From NCBI GenBank assembly GCA_030765525.1, contig JAVCCK010000022.1, positions 4,768-68,767 of the forward strand: a stretch of 64,000 bases of DNA, in the 5' to 3' direction. The stretch comes from Candidatus Lernaella stagnicola. GTDB lineage: Bacteria; Lernaellota; Lernaellaia; Lernaellales; Lernaellaceae. Below are positions 1 through 8,709 of the stretch, piece by piece (position 1 is the first letter of the stretch; each line of letters begins with the position of its first letter). A program made the position numbers and the translations under genes. The notes under the pieces were generated by a model, which was not told where the DNA came from, did no database searches, and worked only from the letters and a program-made list of their open reading frames with translations.

Positions 1-2
1 GC

Positions 3-2762
3 CCCCTGGACCTTTCCAAACTCGCATTCGTGGAAAGCTACTGCACGAATTACGGCGCGCGCATCGACGCCACGGGCGTGACCGGCGCGTGCAGTTCCGA
101 GGCGACGTCGAACATCGCCGGCATCGCGGGTCTGTTGATTTCCTACGCCCGCCATCTGGGCATGGATTTGACCCCCGGGGAGATTCGTCAGCTTCTCAAC
201 ATGACCGCGGAGGACATCAAGGATTCGTGCGTCGCGATCAATCTGCGTGGTTGCAAAGAAGGCTGGGAAGAGAATTTCGCCTACGGCCGCGTCAACGCCA
301 AACTGGCGATCGACCGGCTCGGCGACCCCCTGTTCAACGTGCCCGAACGCATCCCGCCCGACGTGCGGATCACCGCGCCGCGCTGGTGGACGACGATCTG
401 GGCCGATGAACAATCGACCTTCGACGTGGACGGCGAGATCTACGCGCGCGGCCGCCCCTACAACTGGGAATTGCAGATCGGTTTCGGCGTGGAACCCAAT
501 GCCGACGAGTTTATCTCTGTGGCCACGGGCAGCGGTCAGGCGGCTTTCGCCGGCAAGCTGGCCACTATCGACCTTTTCGATTACGTGGACGAAGCATGGC
601 TGCGGCGTCGACCCGAAGCGCCGAACGACTTTACGGTGACGCTGAAGCTGCGCGCCACCTGGACGCCGGAGGGAGACGAACCGGTGCTGGGTGAGATCCG
701 CAAGGCGCTGGCGTGGCATATCGACGACGACCCGAACACGGGCTTGCTGCCCGGCTTCCCGAAGTTCATCGGCGCGTCGGGCGTGTCCAGCCCGGTGCTC
801 TACGACATGGACGGCGACGTCGACGGCGCGTTGGAAGTGATCTTCGGCGACTCAACGCCCGCTGTTGAAATGTGGAAACATAATCCGGAAACAGGTGGCC
901 TGGAGCAGGCCTCCGGCTTCCCTGTGGACTTGCCGCCCAACCCCGAGCGCCTCTACGAAGACGCGGTGATCGCCTCGGTCGCCATCGGCCAGGTGTACGG
1001 CGACGGCATACCCTACATCGCCATTGCCACGAACCACGGTTTTGTGTACCTGATTCACGCCGACGGCAACGATCATCCCGGCGGTCCTTTTGTGGAGGGC
1101 TTCCCGGTCTCGGCAATGGAGCCGGACAATAGTAGCGGCTTGAGCTTCGCCCACGGCAACGCATTTCTCGCCTCCCCCACATTGGTGGACCTGGACGGTG
1201 ACGGCGTGTTGGAAATCGTCGCCGCATCCTACGATCAGCACCTGTACGCGTGGAAAACCGTGGACGGAGATTTGGACGGCGAAGCCGACATCGTGCCGGG
1301 CTTTCCCGTGCCGCTGGATTCCAGTGCTGAAGCGGGGCTGGTTCCGCCGGCGATGATTTGCGACACGAACATGCCCGCGCAGGTTCTCGGCTCACCGATG
1401 GCCGCGATTCTCGACCCCGACCACAGCAACCCCGATATCGCCAACCATCCGGCGATCGTGGTGCCGACCTCCGAAGCGTGCCGCGGCAGCGGTGGTTTCA
1501 CGGGCCGCGTGTACGCCGTGTACTGGAACGGCCTGGAAAACGAAGACGGCCCCTTCCTACCCGGGTGGCCCGCGGTCGTACTGATGCCACTGGGGGACGA
1601 ACTGCCGATTCCGCCATTGACGATCGGCATGACCTCCAGCCCGGCCGGCGTGATTCACAATGGTGAGTTGATCATCAGCGTCGGCAGCTTTTTCTGGCTG
1701 CCACAGCTCATTACCTGGGACGGCGCACACACGCGGATCAAGCATTTGGGTTCGCGGCTCAACGTCGGCGTCACGGCCAACGGTAGTTTCGGCCATTTCG
1801 GCAACGACGACTCCATGTGGTATTTCTTCCCGACGGCGGGATTCATACAGGGCACCGAAAACGGTTTCCGCGCCGCGGCCTTCAACATCGTGGGCTGGAA
1901 TCTGGACGACTTACCCAAAGCGGCTTGGCGTAAAAACTTCGAGGACATCAATTTCTTCGTCAATCCGATCATCGGTGATATCGACTACGACGGCAGCAAC
2001 GAGGTGATCGCCGGTTCCGGCGGTTACATCATGCACGCCTCCAATATCGATTTGGAGGAACCGGACGGGTGGCCGAAGTTCACGCAAAACTGGATGACGA
2101 GCAGCCCGGCGGTGGACGACATCGACGGCGACCGGTACCTGGAAATCGCGGCGGTCACGCAGGAAGGCAACTTCTTTGCGTGGGGCGCGCGCGGCAAGTC
2201 CTGCGTCGGCGACCGCTCGGTGATGGATTGGCCTCGTTTCCGGCATGATCCGCATAGTTCCGGATTTTACGACACCGACGCCACGCCGCCGCGCCTGGTG
2301 CGCGACCTGCACGTTTACCGCACCGACGAGCCGGGCGTGTACGAAATCGTCTTCACCGCGCCGGGCGACGATCACGATTGCGGCACCGCCGCCTATTACG
2401 ACATTCGCTACGCCACCGACGCAGGCGTCGATCTGCGCGATCCGGACATCTTCGGCCTGGCCGCGACCCTCGATCCTCCGACGCCGGTCAGTGGGGGTCA
2501 GGAAGTGCGGCTGACCGTGCAGGTCGACGATCTGCAGAGCGTCGCGATTCGCTCCTACGACGAAGTCGGTTGGGTGTCGCCGATTTCCAACGCCGCCGCG
2601 CCGGAGGATCCACAGCCCACCGACGACGATGACGATGACGACAACGACGACACCTCCGCCGACGACGACAGCGGCGACGATGACGACGATGATGACGCTG
2701 CCGACGACGACGATGACGATGACGACAATGACGACGATGACGAGGGCGGTTGCGGCTGCTGA
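3..2762 (+). CDS. Subtilase-like secreted protein, 3' part, with Asp-rich GGCGC tail
   Basis: The frame is open to the window edge, so this is the C-terminal part of a larger gene; the first possible start inside the window is GTG at 30. Near the start, CSSEATSNIAG aligns with the catalytic-serine motif of S8 subtilases (GTSxAxPxxAG), with Ser in place of the usual Pro; Asp and His catalytic regions would lie upstream, outside the window. The middle carries repeated DxDGDxxxE/V segments (DMDGDVDGALEVIFGD, DLDGDGVLEIVA, DIDYDGSNEVIAG, DIDGDRYLEIAA), typical of FG-GAP/VCBS beta-propeller repeats. A fibronectin-like segment follows, then about 50 mostly Asp residues, ending GGCGC. The tail recurs in genes at 14.2 and 47.2 kb. 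Probable exported, surface-exposed protease or adhesin; active-site completeness cannot be judged. Confidence 0.75.
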   Translation, partial: PLDLSKLAFVESYCTNYGARIDATGVTGACSSEATSNIAGIAGLLISYARHLGMDLTPGEIRQLLNMTAEDIKDSCVAINLRGCKEGWEENFAYGRVNAKLAIDRLGDPLFNVPERIPPDVRITAPRWWTTIWADEQSTFDVDGEIYARGRPYNWELQIGFGVEPNADEFISVATGSGQAAFAGKLATIDLFDYVDEAWLRRRPEAPNDFTVTLKLRATWTPEGDEPVLGEIRKALAWHIDDDPNTGLLPGFPKFIGASGVSSPVLYDMDGDVDGALEVIFGDSTPAVEMWKHNPETGGLEQASGFPVDLPPNPERLYEDAVIASVAIGQVYGDGIPYIAIATNHGFVYLIHADGNDHPGGPFVEGFPVSAMEPDNSSGLSFAHGNAFLASPTLVDLDGDGVLEIVAASYDQHLYAWKTVDGDLDGEADIVPGFPVPLDSSAEAGLVPPAMICDTNMPAQVLGSPMAAILDPDHSNPDIANHPAIVVPTSEACRGSGGFTGRVYAVYWNGLENEDGPFLPGWPAVVLMPLGDELPIPPLTIGMTSSPAGVIHNGELIISVGSFFWLPQLITWDGAHTRIKHLGSRLNVGVTANGSFGHFGNDDSMWYFFPTAGFIQGTENGFRAAAFNIVGWNLDDLPKAAWRKNFEDINFFVNPIIGDIDYDGSNEVIAGSGGYIMHASNIDLEEPDGWPKFTQNWMTSSPAVDDIDGDRYLEIAAVTQEGNFFAWGARGKSCVGDRSVMDWPRFRHDPHSSGFYDTDATPPRLVRDLHVYRTDEPGVYEIVFTAPGDDHDCGTAAYYDIRYATDAGVDLRDPDIFGLAATLDPPTPVSGGQEVRLTVQVDDLQSVAIRSYDEVGWVSPISNAAAPEDPQPTDDDDDDDNDDTSADDDSGDDDDDDDAADDDDDDDDNDDDDEGGCGC

Positions 2763-2787
2763 GTTCGCTTGACTGACTAACCGTATG

Positions 2788-2813
2788 AAGGCGCGTTTCG
2801 ACGCGCCTTTTTC
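2788..2813 (+). terminator. Rho-independent terminator after the subtilase-like gene
   Basis: Stem GGCGCG (2790-2795) pairs with CGCGCC (2802-2807), extended by A-T pairs, with a six-base loop and a following T tract. It lies 25 bases after the stop and also faces the end of the convergent oxidoreductase gene. Confidence 0.8.
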
Positions 2814-3901
2814 TATGCCTCGGTGAGGTCAGTCACGTGCTGCGCGACGGCCAAGGCGGCCGTCAAACCGGGCGATTCCAACCCGATCAAGTGAATGATG
2901 CGCGGCTCGCCGGCCTGCGGCGCAATCCAGTAATCGACCGACGCCTCGCCCGGCCCGTAGCGCTTGGGCCGGATGCCGGCCTGCCCCATGCGCAAGTCAT
3001 CAAGCGTCAACGCAGGACAAAGTCGCCGGGCGGATTCAAGAAACTCCGCCGGCGGCTGGCGGTCGGATTCGTAATCGTCCTTCTCCCGGATGTAACGGGC
3101 GTTCGGCCCCACCCACAGTTCGCCGTCCACTGTGCGCGTCAGGTGAACGCCGAGACTCAGGCGACGCGGCACCGGATACACCAAGTGGCGGATCAACCCG
3201 GCCCGTCGCGGCACGACGACCGCGTATTCGCCGCGGCAAGGATAGATCGTATGCCCCGTCTCACCGCACAGCCGGGCAACGTGGTCGGCATACAAACCGG
3301 CGGCATTGACCAAACGTCGCCCGCGGATGGACCCGTGCCGTGTGGTGTGCACGGTGATTCCGAGTGCGCCGACATCCACCGCTGTCACTTCGGCTTGTGG
3401 CACGAGGTCCGCGCCCCCTGACGCGGTGCGCGCCGCCAACTGGCGCACGAACTCGCCGACATCGAACACGCCGGTATGAGGCGACCACAGCGCGGCGATG
3501 CCGCGGACGTTCGGTTCCCGCGAGCGGATGAATTCCCGATCAACGATTTCCAGGCCGGACACACCGTTGGCCCGGCCGGTAGCCAGCAAGCCTTCGAGCG
3601 TCGGCACTTCGTTTTCGTCGCCGGCGACGATCAGTTTGCCGCTGAAACGGGCCGGCACCTTCCAGCGTGATAACGTCTCGCGCAGCAGGCGGTGTCCCGC
3701 CACGCACAGGCGCGCTTTGAGCGAACCTTCCGGATAATAGATGCCCGCGTGCGCCACGCCGCTGTTGTGGGTGCTGGTTTCTTCGCCGAAGCGGGCGCGC
3801 CGCTCAAGTACGACGACCGACTTCCCTCGCCGCGCCGCCTCCAGCCCGCACGCCAGTCCGATGACGCCGCCGCCGACAACAATGACATCCACATCCACCA
3901 T
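2813..3901 (-). CDS. lhgO: FAD-dependent L-2-hydroxyglutarate oxidase-like protein
   Basis: The 362-residue protein opens with a Rossmann dinucleotide motif (VVGGGVIGLACGLEAARRG) that binds FAD, followed by ETSTHNSGVAHAGIYYPEGSLKARLC, characteristic of the LhgO/YgaF branch of the DAO family. The C-terminus has GLESPGLTAALAVA, the second FAD-contact motif of that family. Expected role: oxidation of L-2-hydroxyglutarate to 2-oxoglutarate with electrons passed to the quinone pool. The start is set at ATG 3901 because the longer open frame would run into the divergent creatininase-like gene; the Rossmann beta strand begins within five residues of this Met. Substrate is inferred from family motifs and could be a related 2-hydroxyacid. 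Confidence 0.85.
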   Translation of the reverse strand: MVDVDVIVVGGGVIGLACGLEAARRGKSVVVLERRARFGEETSTHNSGVAHAGIYYPEGSLKARLCVAGHRLLRETLSRWKVPARFSGKLIVAGDENEVPTLEGLLATGRANGVSGLEIVDREFIRSREPNVRGIAALWSPHTGVFDVGEFVRQLAARTASGGADLVPQAEVTAVDVGALGITVHTTRHGSIRGRRLVNAAGLYADHVARLCGETGHTIYPCRGEYAVVVPRRAGLIRHLVYPVPRRLSLGVHLTRTVDGELWVGPNARYIREKDDYESDRQPPAEFLESARRLCPALTLDDLRMGQAGIRPKRYGPGEASVDYWIAPQAGEPRIIHLIGLESPGLTAALAVAQHVTDLTEA

Positions 3902-3997
3902 GCGCGCATGATAGTCGTTTTGCCGCGCGGGCCAAGGGCGCGTTGGCACTCGCGGGCGCATGGGGCATAATCGCGCTTCACCCAGGGAGGCCCTTCC

Positions 3998-4999
3998 ATG
4001 CCGATCTTGAACATCGCCGATTTGACATATAGCGAACTCAATCGAATGGACCCAAGCCGCTGCTTCGTCCTGGCCTCCTTCAGCCCCATCGAGGTACACG
4101 GCCCCCACCTGCCGCTCGGGGAAGATATCTTCACGGCCGAGGTGCTGGGAAAAATGACGGCCGATAAAATCATCGCGCAACATGCCGACTGGAACCTCTT
4201 ATTCCTACCGCCGACCATGGTCGCCGCCGACGCCGTTCCGCGTTTGGGCACGGTGACATTTCCGCCGCACATGGTGCGCGACGTGGCCTATCACACCATG
4301 TTGCCCTTCGCCCGCGCCGGGTTCGCACGCCTCGGGTTTTCTTCGTTCCACGGTGGGCCGCGTCATTTCTTGGCGCTGGAAGTGGCGGCGCATCGTCTCT
4401 CGGCACTGCCCGGCCCGAGTGCGGCGATGAGCCTGTTCTCCGCCGCGCTGGGGCGGATGAAAGAGGGCCGCTTGTTTTTTGAAGCCGTCGAGAACGATGC
4501 CGGGTTCGACCTGACACTCGATCAAATGCGGGAAGACCATCACGCGGGATTCGTCGAGACATCTCTGGCACTGCATCTGTGGCCGGAATTGGTGGGCGAC
4601 GGCTGGGAGGATCTACCGGCGTCGGTCGGTAAACCTCTGGAGGGCGGGCAGGACAGCGATTCCTTCCTGTTTGATCGTGGCGCAACGTCGCTTTGGGATC
4701 GCGTTCGCAACGGCGCCGACACCGCGGCATCGATGGCTCGCTCCATCGCTCATTTCAAAAAGAGCACGTACTACGGGCGCCCGCACGCCGCCTCGGCCCG
4801 CCGCGGCAAAAAACTTCTGCACGCGTTGACCGAGATAGCGGGCGAACTCGCCGTGGAATTCATCGAACAAGGCGCGGCGATGGATGTGCATTCACCCCTC
4901 TGGAGGGCGCGCCATTTGTTACTCAACAAAACCGTGAACGAAGCCTTCGACCGGTGGTTGAACAGCAGCCCCGCGTCGCCCGAAGAGGAGCAAGCATGA
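3998..4999 (+). CDS. Creatininase-family amidohydrolase
   Basis: This 333-residue protein has the creatininase-family signature near its N-terminus: SFSPIEVHGPHLPLGEDIFTAE resembles the family's G(S/P)xEQHGPHLPLxTD metal site, with His and Asp ligands. A second typical block is GFARLGFSSFHGGPRHFLALE. The family includes creatinine amidohydrolase, MftE peptidase and riboflavin-pathway amidohydrolases; the substrate here is unknown. The start at 3998 is preceded by AGGGAGG at good spacing. The stop overlaps the start of the GH1 gene in ATGA, implying translational coupling, which is unusual company for a creatininase. Confidence 0.8.
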   Translation: MPILNIADLTYSELNRMDPSRCFVLASFSPIEVHGPHLPLGEDIFTAEVLGKMTADKIIAQHADWNLLFLPPTMVAADAVPRLGTVTFPPHMVRDVAYHTMLPFARAGFARLGFSSFHGGPRHFLALEVAAHRLSALPGPSAAMSLFSAALGRMKEGRLFFEAVENDAGFDLTLDQMREDHHAGFVETSLALHLWPELVGDGWEDLPASVGKPLEGGQDSDSFLFDRGATSLWDRVRNGADTAASMARSIAHFKKSTYYGRPHAASARRGKKLLHALTEIAGELAVEFIEQGAAMDVHSPLWRARHLLLNKTVNEAFDRWLNSSPASPEEEQA

Positions 5000-6324
5000 G
5001 CACGCTACGTTTTCCGGAAGGGTTCCTCTGGGGCGCGGCCACCTCGGCGCACCAAATCGAGGGCGGGCACGACGCCGACGGCAAAGGACCCAGCACATGG
5101 GACGTGTTCGAAACCGAAGCGGGCCGTATCCGCAACGGAGACACCGCCCAAGTGGCCTGCGACCATTACCATCGCTATGCCGAAGACGTCGGCCTGATGC
5201 GCAAACTGGGTTTGCGGGCCTACCGCTTTTCCATCGCGTGGCCGCGCGTGCAGCCTTACGGGTGCGGCCCGGTCAACGAGGCGGGATTGGATTTCTACGA
5301 CCGCTTGGTCGACGCGCTTCTCGACGCGGGCATCACGCCTTTTGTGACGTTGTATCACTGGGATCTGCCGCAGCCGCTGCAGGCTGAGATCGGCGGCTGG
5401 GAGAGCCGGGAGATCGTCTCGCTGTTCGCCGATTACGCCGAGCTTTGCGCCGAACGTCTCGGCGACCGCGTCACGCACTGGATCACCCACAACGAACCGG
5501 GCGCGACGATGGAAGCTTATCTCGAAGGCACGATGCCGCCGGGCATCGTCGATGAGAAGAAAGCGTACCAGGTGGCCCACAACGTGCTTCTTTCGCACGG
5601 CCTGGCGACGCAAGCTCTGCGGGCGATTGGCGGCGAGCGATTCCAGATCGGCATTGCGCCGGATATCTGGCCCGTGTACCCGGCGACCGACGACCCGGCC
5701 GATATCGAAGCGGCGGAGCTGTTGTGGGAGAAGCGGTGGGCTTGGTTCTTGGAACCGCTGGGGTTGAAGCGCTACCCCGCCAAGGCCTGGGAGGCGCTGG
5801 GCGACAGCCGTCCGAAGGTTCTGGACGGTGATTTGGAGTTGATCGGCCAGCCGCTGGATTTCCTTGGCGTCAACCATTACTCGCGGGTGGTCGTCGGCCG
5901 AGACGGCGAAGTGGAACGGCTACCGGATCGCCCCTACACCGATTTCGGTTGGGAAGTCGTTCCGGAAGCATTCTACGACGCGCTGGCGCGGGTGCATGCG
6001 AACTACAAGCTCGGCCCGTTTTACATCACGGAAAACGGCGCGGCGTACAACGACGTACTCGACGCCGACGGGCGCGTGCGCGATCCGAAACGGCAGGCGT
6101 ATTTCGCGCAATACCTCGCCACGCTCCACCGCGCCATCACCGACGGCGTGCCGGTGAAGGGGTACTTCGCCTGGTCGCTGCTCGACAACTTTGAGTGGGC
6201 GTACGGCTACTCCGTCCGTTTCGGTTTGATTCACGTCGACTACGAGACGCAGGCGCGCACGATCAAGGAAAGCGCGCGTTGGTATGCGCAGGTGATTGCG
6301 GATAACGGTTTCGAAAGCGAGTAA
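4996..6324 (+). CDS. GH1 beta-glucosidase
   Basis: A 442-residue glycoside hydrolase family 1 enzyme of usual length. The N-terminal FPEGFLWGAATSAHQIEGG is the GH1 signature. The acid/base glutamate is E167 in THNEPG and the nucleophile E346 in YITENG; WSLLDNFEWAYGY near the C-terminus is the aglycone/glycone-site block. No signal peptide, so it is cytoplasmic and probably cleaves imported cellobiose or other beta-glucosides. The start at 4996 overlaps the preceding stop by four bases; a longer in-frame extension upstream is only a shadow of the creatininase-like gene. Confidence 0.95.
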   Translation: MSTLRFPEGFLWGAATSAHQIEGGHDADGKGPSTWDVFETEAGRIRNGDTAQVACDHYHRYAEDVGLMRKLGLRAYRFSIAWPRVQPYGCGPVNEAGLDFYDRLVDALLDAGITPFVTLYHWDLPQPLQAEIGGWESREIVSLFADYAELCAERLGDRVTHWITHNEPGATMEAYLEGTMPPGIVDEKKAYQVAHNVLLSHGLATQALRAIGGERFQIGIAPDIWPVYPATDDPADIEAAELLWEKRWAWFLEPLGLKRYPAKAWEALGDSRPKVLDGDLELIGQPLDFLGVNHYSRVVVGRDGEVERLPDRPYTDFGWEVVPEAFYDALARVHANYKLGPFYITENGAAYNDVLDADGRVRDPKRQAYFAQYLATLHRAITDGVPVKGYFAWSLLDNFEWAYGYSVRFGLIHVDYETQARTIKESARWYAQVIADNGFESE

Positions 6325-6343
6325 TTCGCGTCACAAAACAAGA

Positions 6344-6367
6344 GAGGCCGGATTTTCACCCGACCTC
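6344..6367 (-). terminator. Convergent terminator hairpin
   Basis: GAGGCCGG (6344-6351) pairs with CCGACCTC (6360-6367). On the minus strand the single mismatch becomes a G-U pair and the hairpin is followed by TCTTGTTTT, so it best ends the AIM24 cluster transcript; it may also work for the GH1 transcript. Confidence 0.6.
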
Positions 6368-6383
6368 CCTTGCTGTCTCTAAC

Positions 6384-7055
6384 CTAATTTTTCTTTTTGA
6401 CCGCCCGGAAGGGATTCACCCAACCGGCGAACGCCGGGCCGCTGCGCGTCTGGATGAAAATGTCTCCCTGACCCCGATAGCGACACACCAACCCCTCGCC
6501 CGAGAGGAAGGTCGCTTTGAGGCCGCCGACCGCCTCGACCTTGTAGTCGATGGTGTCGGGGAAGGCGACGATGTGCGTGGTGTCGACGATGTATTCGCCA
6601 TCCACGTGCACTTTTTTCAAGCCGCCGTAACTGGAGATAAAGAGCGTTCCGGTTCCGCTTATTTTGAGCAGAATGAATCCCTCGCCGGAGAAGAAGCTCT
6701 TGGCTCCGCCGAACTTCGCGTCGATTTCGATGTCACCCACGTGCGCGATGTACGCACCGGCTTGCAGGAAGTAGGTGCCGCCGCTGAGTTCGATCGCCTC
6801 CACATCGCCGGGTGTCGAGGGCGCAAGTTTGATCGTGCCCGGGGCGCCTTCGGCGGTGAAGGTGTTGGTCATGAAGTTTTCGCCGGCCAATTTGCGTTTC
6901 AGTCCGCCGAGCAGGCCGCCCTTCATCTCTGTTTTGATTTGCACGTTGGCGCTCATCGCCACCATCGCGCCGGGTTCGGCGACGACGCTTTCGCCGGCCT
7001 CGAGTGACAATTCCACCAACGCGTAATCAGGTTTTCCCGTCAGTTCGTAGTCCAT
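6384..7055 (-). CDS. AIM24-family protein, copy 3 of a tandem triplet
   Basis: A 223-residue protein of the AIM24/TIGR00266 family: ESVVAEPGAMVAMSANVQIKT, LAGENFMTNTFTAE, FSGEGFILLKISGTGTLFI, HVDGEYIVDTTHIVAFPDTIDYKV and LSGEGLVCRYRGQGDIFIQTR are the family blocks, forming an all-beta tryptophan-RNA-attenuator-protein-like fold. No signal peptide or membrane segment. The cellular role of bacterial members is unknown; mitochondrial AIM24 is linked to cristae organisation. It is the last gene of the triplet, nine bases after the middle copy, with GGAGG before the ATG. It ends in a basic AVKKKN tail not shared by the other two copies. Confidence 0.85.
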   Translation of the reverse strand: MDYELTGKPDYALVELSLEAGESVVAEPGAMVAMSANVQIKTEMKGGLLGGLKRKLAGENFMTNTFTAEGAPGTIKLAPSTPGDVEAIELSGGTYFLQAGAYIAHVGDIEIDAKFGGAKSFFSGEGFILLKISGTGTLFISSYGGLKKVHVDGEYIVDTTHIVAFPDTIDYKVEAVGGLKATFLSGEGLVCRYRGQGDIFIQTRSGPAFAGWVNPFRAVKKKN

Positions 7056-7064
7056 GGCGTCCTC

Positions 7065-7748
7065 CTACCGTTCGCGCGGTGGCAGCTTCGCGCCGAGAAA
7101 CTGGCCGAAGCCCGGGGCGTTGTGGGTTTGCATCCACAGTTTGCCCTTGCCGGTGAATTTGCAGACCAGGCCCTCGCCGGAAAGCAACGTCGCTTTCCAA
7201 CCGCCGACTTTCTGCGGCTTGAATTCGAGGCTCTCCTCGTAGGCGACGATGTGGCCGGTATCAACCACGTATTCGCCGTCCACATCCACGGAGAAGACAC
7301 CGCCGAAACTGTTGACGAGCAAGTCGCCCGTGCCGGTAACCTTGATCCAAAAGATGTTCTCGCCGGAGAACAAGCCCTTGAAACCGGCGAACTGGGTGTC
7401 CAAATCGAGGCCCGTGCTGCCGGCGAGGAAACTCGAGCCCTGCACGATAACGGCTTTGCCGCCGTCAAGCTGAATGTGCTCGATGTCGCCGATGAGCGTT
7501 GGCGCCAAGGAAACGTGGCCGTCTCCTGATGCCGTGAATTTGTTCAAGAAGAAATTTTCACCCGCGAGCAGACGTTTGGCCGCTTTGAGCAAGCCGCCCC
7601 CGCCGCCCCGGGAAAAAGTGCTGGTTTCGACGGATACGTTGGTGCTCATGCAGACCATCGCTCCGCCTTCGGAAATGACTGCTTCCCCGTCGCCGAGGTG
7701 CACGTCGGCCACCGCATAGGATGGCCGGTGCTGAATCTCAATTCTCAT
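7065..7748 (-). CDS. AIM24-family protein, copy 2 of a tandem triplet
   Basis: The 227-residue middle paralogue has the same block order as its neighbours: EAVISEGGAMVCMSTNVSVET, LAGENFFLNKFTASG, FSGENIFWIKVTGTGDLLV, DVDGEYVVDTGHIVAYEESLEFKP and LSGEGLVCKFTGKGKLWMQTH. A glycine-rich insert (RGGGGGLL) sits where copy 3 has GGLLGG. It lies 12 bases after copy 1 and has a GGAGGGGAT-type ribosome site before ATG 7748. Divergence between copies suggests three non-redundant subunits, perhaps a hetero-oligomer; that is inference. Confidence 0.85.
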   Translation of the reverse strand: MRIEIQHRPSYAVADVHLGDGEAVISEGGAMVCMSTNVSVETSTFSRGGGGGLLKAAKRLLAGENFFLNKFTASGDGHVSLAPTLIGDIEHIQLDGGKAVIVQGSSFLAGSTGLDLDTQFAGFKGLFSGENIFWIKVTGTGDLLVNSFGGVFSVDVDGEYVVDTGHIVAYEESLEFKPQKVGGWKATLLSGEGLVCKFTGKGKLWMQTHNAPGFGQFLGAKLPPRER

Positions 7749-7760
7749 GGCATCCCCTCC

Positions 7761-8423
7761 TTAGTGCGGTAACAAGCCTTCAAGCCAGCTCACGAGCGAG
7801 CCGACCGTCCGGCTTTGGATCCACAGTTTGCCTTTGCCGTTAAACCGCGCCACGAAGCCCTCGCCCGACAGCAGCGTCGACTTCAGGCCGCCGATTTTCT
7901 TGACCTTGAAATTCAGGCCCGGTTCAAAGGCGACGATGTGCCCGGTGTCGACCACGTATTCCCCGTCAACCTCGATTTCCACGATGTTGCCGTAGGCGTT
8001 GAACCACAAGTCGCCGGTGCCCTTGGCCTCCAGCAGGAACAAGCCCTCGCCGGACATCATGGATTTGAGCCCGCCGTATTTCGTCTTCAAAGCGATTTGC
8101 GGCGAACTGGCCAGGAAGGCCGACGCCTGCAATACGACCGAAGAACCCGACAGCGGGTAGTGGACTATTTGCCCCGGCACCGAAGGCGACAACACGAGGG
8201 AGCCGCCTTCGCCCTTGGGCGAATAGGTGTTCTGGAAGATGCTCTCGCCGCCCAGTAACTTACGAATCAAGGCTTTGAGAAAACTGCCGTACACCTTGGT
8301 TTGGATGTCCATGTTCGAGGACATCGCCACCATGGAGCCGGCCTCCGTGCGCACCTCGTCTCCTTTATCCAGCTCCACGTGGAGACTGGCGAAAGAGGGA
8401 CCGTGCTTGATTTCGTGTTTCAA
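7761..8423 (-). CDS. AIM24-family protein, copy 1 of a tandem triplet
   Basis: This 220-residue protein is the first gene of the cluster. It starts with TTG at 8423, chosen because GAGGAGG lies eight bases upstream and the family N-terminus (MKHEIKHGPSFASLHVEL) aligns with the other two copies. It carries the blocks TEAGSMVAMSSNMDIQT, LGGESIFQNTYSPKG, MSGEGLFLLEAKGTGDLWF, EVDGEYVVDTGHIVAFEPGLNFKV and LSGEGFVARFNGKGKLWIQSR. A CRP/FNR-like palindrome lies just upstream at 8444-8459. Confidence 0.85.
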   Translation of the reverse strand: MKHEIKHGPSFASLHVELDKGDEVRTEAGSMVAMSSNMDIQTKVYGSFLKALIRKLLGGESIFQNTYSPKGEGGSLVLSPSVPGQIVHYPLSGSSVVLQASAFLASSPQIALKTKYGGLKSMMSGEGLFLLEAKGTGDLWFNAYGNIVEIEVDGEYVVDTGHIVAFEPGLNFKVKKIGGLKSTLLSGEGFVARFNGKGKLWIQSRTVGSLVSWLEGLLPH

Positions 8424-8443
8424 CGCTACCTCCTCTCATACCG

Positions 8444-8459
8444 TGTGATCGGAATCACG
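8444..8459. promoter_or_regulatory. CRP/FNR-type palindrome upstream of the AIM24 cluster
   Basis: TGTGATCGGAATCACG fits TGTGA-N6-TCACA with one mismatch. It lies 21 bases upstream of the TTG start of the AIM24 cluster. A possible minus-strand promoter further upstream (TTGATA at 8539-8544, N18, AATAAG at 8515-8520) would place the site downstream of the transcription start, which suits repression. A second, perfect match occurs at 31116-31131. Confidence 0.4.
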
Positions 8460-8709
8460 CATATTCCCGGCACAAGCCGGAAATTACCCCGTCAAGATAA
8501 CTTGCCGTACGCCTCTTATTTTTCTCCGTTGGAAACTCTATCAATATAACCGCGCTCCTTGTAAAGCAATAGACCTCCATGTTTTTGGGTCGAAAAGCAA
8601 CAGCCAAAAAGGCCGTCCGGTTGACAGTGAGGCGATTCTTGGGCAACCTTTGCCTGCTTGCTTCCGCATTCGGAAGTCCGTCGGAACCGTTATTCACATG
8701 AGGTAGGCC

